Part shown: positions 4,728 through 5,864 of the stretch, in pieces
Layout: each line of letters begins with the position of its first letter
How positions within the stretch are numbered: the stretch's first letter is position 1
DNA from: Burkholderiaceae bacterium
GTDB taxonomy: Bacteria; Pseudomonadota; Gammaproteobacteria; Burkholderiales; Burkholderiaceae_C
Assembly (NCBI GenBank): GCA_023260355.1
Contig: JALQVJ010000067.1
Coordinates: 1 to 5,864 of the forward strand
Direction of reading: 5' to 3'
Length of the DNA stretch: 5,864 nucleotides
Position numbers and translations under genes: made by a program
The notes under the pieces: generated by a model
Told to the model about the DNA's origin: nothing
Database searches by the model: none
Seen by the model: only the letters and a program-made list of their open reading frames with translations

Positions 4728-5412
4728 GCTCTCTTCTCCCTGTTTTTCAAACGCACTGCGCGCCGCTCTTCGCACACTGCACTCTAGCCGATTCGCGCTG
4801 CAGTGCCTCGTTGTGGGTTTATTCATGAGCGTTGCGAGCGCTTCGCAAGCGCAAGCGGCAGGGACAGTCTTGGTCGTGGGTGATTCACTCAGCGCCGAAT
4901 ATGGCTTGCAACGCGGCTCAGGCTGGGTCAACCTGATCGCCGACAAAATCAAACGAGATCACCCTGCTATCACCGTGGTGAACGCCAGCATCAGTGGAGA
5001 CACCACCAGCGGCGGTCGGGCACGGTTTGCCCCGTTGCTGTCTCAACACAAGCCCAAATGGGTGCTGCTCGAATTGGGCGCCAACGATGCATTGCGCGGG
5101 CTGTCATTGAAATCCATGCGTGCCAATTTGACTGCCATGGTCAGAGCTGCGCAACAGGTCAACGCCAAAGTTCTCGTGATCGGGGTTCAAGTACCGCCCA
5201 ACTATGGCGCCAAGTACACCCAAGAATTCGCTCAGAGTTTCGAACAAGTGGCGTCAGAAACAGGGGCGACGTTGGTGCCGTTTTTGCTGCGCGGTGTTGC
5301 CGATGTGCCGGACGCCATGCGCTGGTTTCAAGACGACCGCATCCATCCCAATGAGGACGCGCAGCCCATCTTGGCGGACAACGTTTGGCCGGTTCTTCGG
5401 AAGATGCTCTGA
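4726..5412 (+). CDS. tesA: Periplasmic SGNH esterase: acyl-CoA thioesterase I / lysophospholipase L1 (TesA)
   Basis: The 228-residue precursor has a long n-region with several arginines, a hydrophobic core (FALQCLVVGLFMSVAS) and a likely signal peptidase site after SQAQA (residues 41-45). This leaves a mature enzyme of about 183 residues, the normal TesA size. SGNH blocks are present in order: GDSLSAEYG (nucleophile Ser54), SISGDTTSGG (Gly91), LELGANDALRG (Asn120) and DDRIHPN (Asp204, His207). TesA hydrolyses acyl-CoA, lysophospholipid and other esters in the periplasm. The ATG at 4726 shares two bases with the ybbA ATG on the other strand. It has no clear Shine-Dalgarno, but later in-frame starts would leave too short a signal peptide. 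It is followed after 2 nt by selU. I am confident of the function and less certain of the exact start. Confidence 0.92.
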   Translation: MLSSPCFSNALRAALRTLHSSRFALQCLVVGLFMSVASASQAQAAGTVLVVGDSLSAEYGLQRGSGWVNLIADKIKRDHPAITVVNASISGDTTSGGRARFAPLLSQHKPKWVLLELGANDALRGLSLKSMRANLTAMVRAAQQVNAKVLVIGVQVPPNYGAKYTQEFAQSFEQVASETGATLVPFLLRGVADVPDAMRWFQDDRIHPNEDAQPILADNVWPVLRKML

Positions 5413-5414
5413 TC

Positions 5415-5864
5415 ATGTCATTGACGACTTTGAGTGCTGTTGAAGCACTGAACCGGCTGAACGAATTTGACGCCATCATCGACGCCAGAAGCCCTGGTGA
5501 ATTCGCCCTGGATCACTTACCCAATGCCGTGAATTGGCCATCGCTCAACGATGATGAACGCATCGCGATCGGCACGATGTACAAGCAAGTGAACGCATTC
5601 GAAGCCAAAAAAAGAGGCGCCGCGCTGGTGGCACGCAATGCCGCGCATCACATTGAGACTCACCTATTGGATGCCCCAAAGCAGTGGAGACCACTGCTGT
5701 ATTGCTGGCGTGGCGGGAATCGAAGCGGTGCGCAGGCAACGATCCTCTCGGCCATTGGCTTTCATGTCACCTTGCTGGAAGGCGGCTACAAGGCATTTCG
5801 GGCTGCGCTGTTGACCCACATCCCTGAGGAGGTCGCTCGATTGAAGTGGCGCGTGATCGCTGGC
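5415..5864 (+). CDS. selU: tRNA 2-selenouridine/geranyl-2-thiouridine synthase SelU (MnmH), N-terminal part; 3' end outside window
   Basis: The first 150 residues are visible and are open to the window edge. They form the N-terminal rhodanese domain of SelU (YbbB/MnmH): IIDARSPGEFALDHLPNAVNWP (residues 21-42), the DDERIAIGTMYKQ stretch (46-58) and YCWRGGNRSG (96-105). Cys97 is the catalytic rhodanese cysteine, at the same position as reported for the E. coli enzyme. The last residues, RVIAG, are where the P-loop of the second domain should begin. SelU first geranylates 2-thiouridine at the wobble position of tRNA-Lys, -Glu and -Gln, then replaces the group with selenium from selenophosphate. 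The host should therefore carry selD elsewhere. The ATG lies 2 nt after the tesA stop with GGAAG a short distance upstream, so it is probably co-transcribed with tesA. Confidence 0.95.
   Translation, partial: MSLTTLSAVEALNRLNEFDAIIDARSPGEFALDHLPNAVNWPSLNDDERIAIGTMYKQVNAFEAKKRGAALVARNAAHHIETHLLDAPKQWRPLLYCWRGGNRSGAQATILSAIGFHVTLLEGGYKAFRAALLTHIPEEVARLKWRVIAG

Noticed and set aside
4832..4848. TTGCGA-GCGCT-TCGCAA inverted repeat
   Set aside because: It lies inside the tesA signal peptide coding region (Ala/Ser/Gln-rich codons) and is probably a by-product of codon use. The position does not suit an operator for either gene.
4728..4952. 75-codon N-terminal extension of the ybbA frame
   Set aside because: It lies antisense to the tesA signal peptide and catalytic block I, and it has no ABC-domain features. 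The ATG at 4727 has a good ribosome binding site.
5607..5613. A7 run in selU as a possible programmed slippage site
   Set aside because: The frame is continuous through the run and encodes the expected SelU sequence on both sides, so there is nothing to suggest frameshifting.

Overview
The window looks like ordinary chromosomal DNA of a betaproteobacterium, most likely Burkholderiales/Comamonadaceae. The evidence is moderately high GC, dense short operons, PcaI/PcaJ-type CoA-transferase subunits, a stand-alone TfoX N-terminal-domain protein, and the ybbA / tesA / selU neighbourhood. The family-level placement is inferred from general resemblance, not from a search. I see no transposase, integrase, phage gene, CRISPR array, tRNA or rRNA.

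Left part (1-951). A two-gene minus-strand unit encodes a small cupin protein and, 2 nt after it, a short-chain dehydrogenase/reductase that runs off the left edge. It is divergent from a plus-strand tfoX-like gene (616-951). Middle left (958-2326). Two adjacent minus-strand genes encode the beta and alpha subunits of a 3-oxoacid/3-oxoadipate CoA-transferase (pcaJ, pcaI). The alpha subunit very probably starts at a GTG with a strong ribosome binding site, and an inverted repeat lies just upstream. Middle (2461-2840). An unrecognised 86-residue protein has its own transcription unit. It has a strong Shine-Dalgarno, a clear rho-independent terminator, and two copies of a 12-nt dyad motif (GGGTAAACCCTA on the minus strand) 47 bp apart on either side of its presumed promoter.

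Right part (2883-4727). A minus-strand operon reads ybbA (ABC ATPase), rlmB (23S rRNA Gm2251 methyltransferase, ATGA overlap) and a small lipoprotein with an EF-hand-like loop. Divergent from it, with start codons that overlap, tesA (periplasmic SGNH esterase/thioesterase) is followed 2 nt later by selU/mnmH (tRNA 2-selenouridine synthase), which is cut off by the right edge just as the Walker A region should begin.

Functionally the window combines aromatic/ketoacid catabolism (pcaIJ), RNA modification (rlmB, selU), an envelope-associated ABC ATPase/esterase pair (ybbA/tesA) and several small proteins of unknown role. The part least explained by known families is the dyad-flanked 86-aa gene at 2508-2840.
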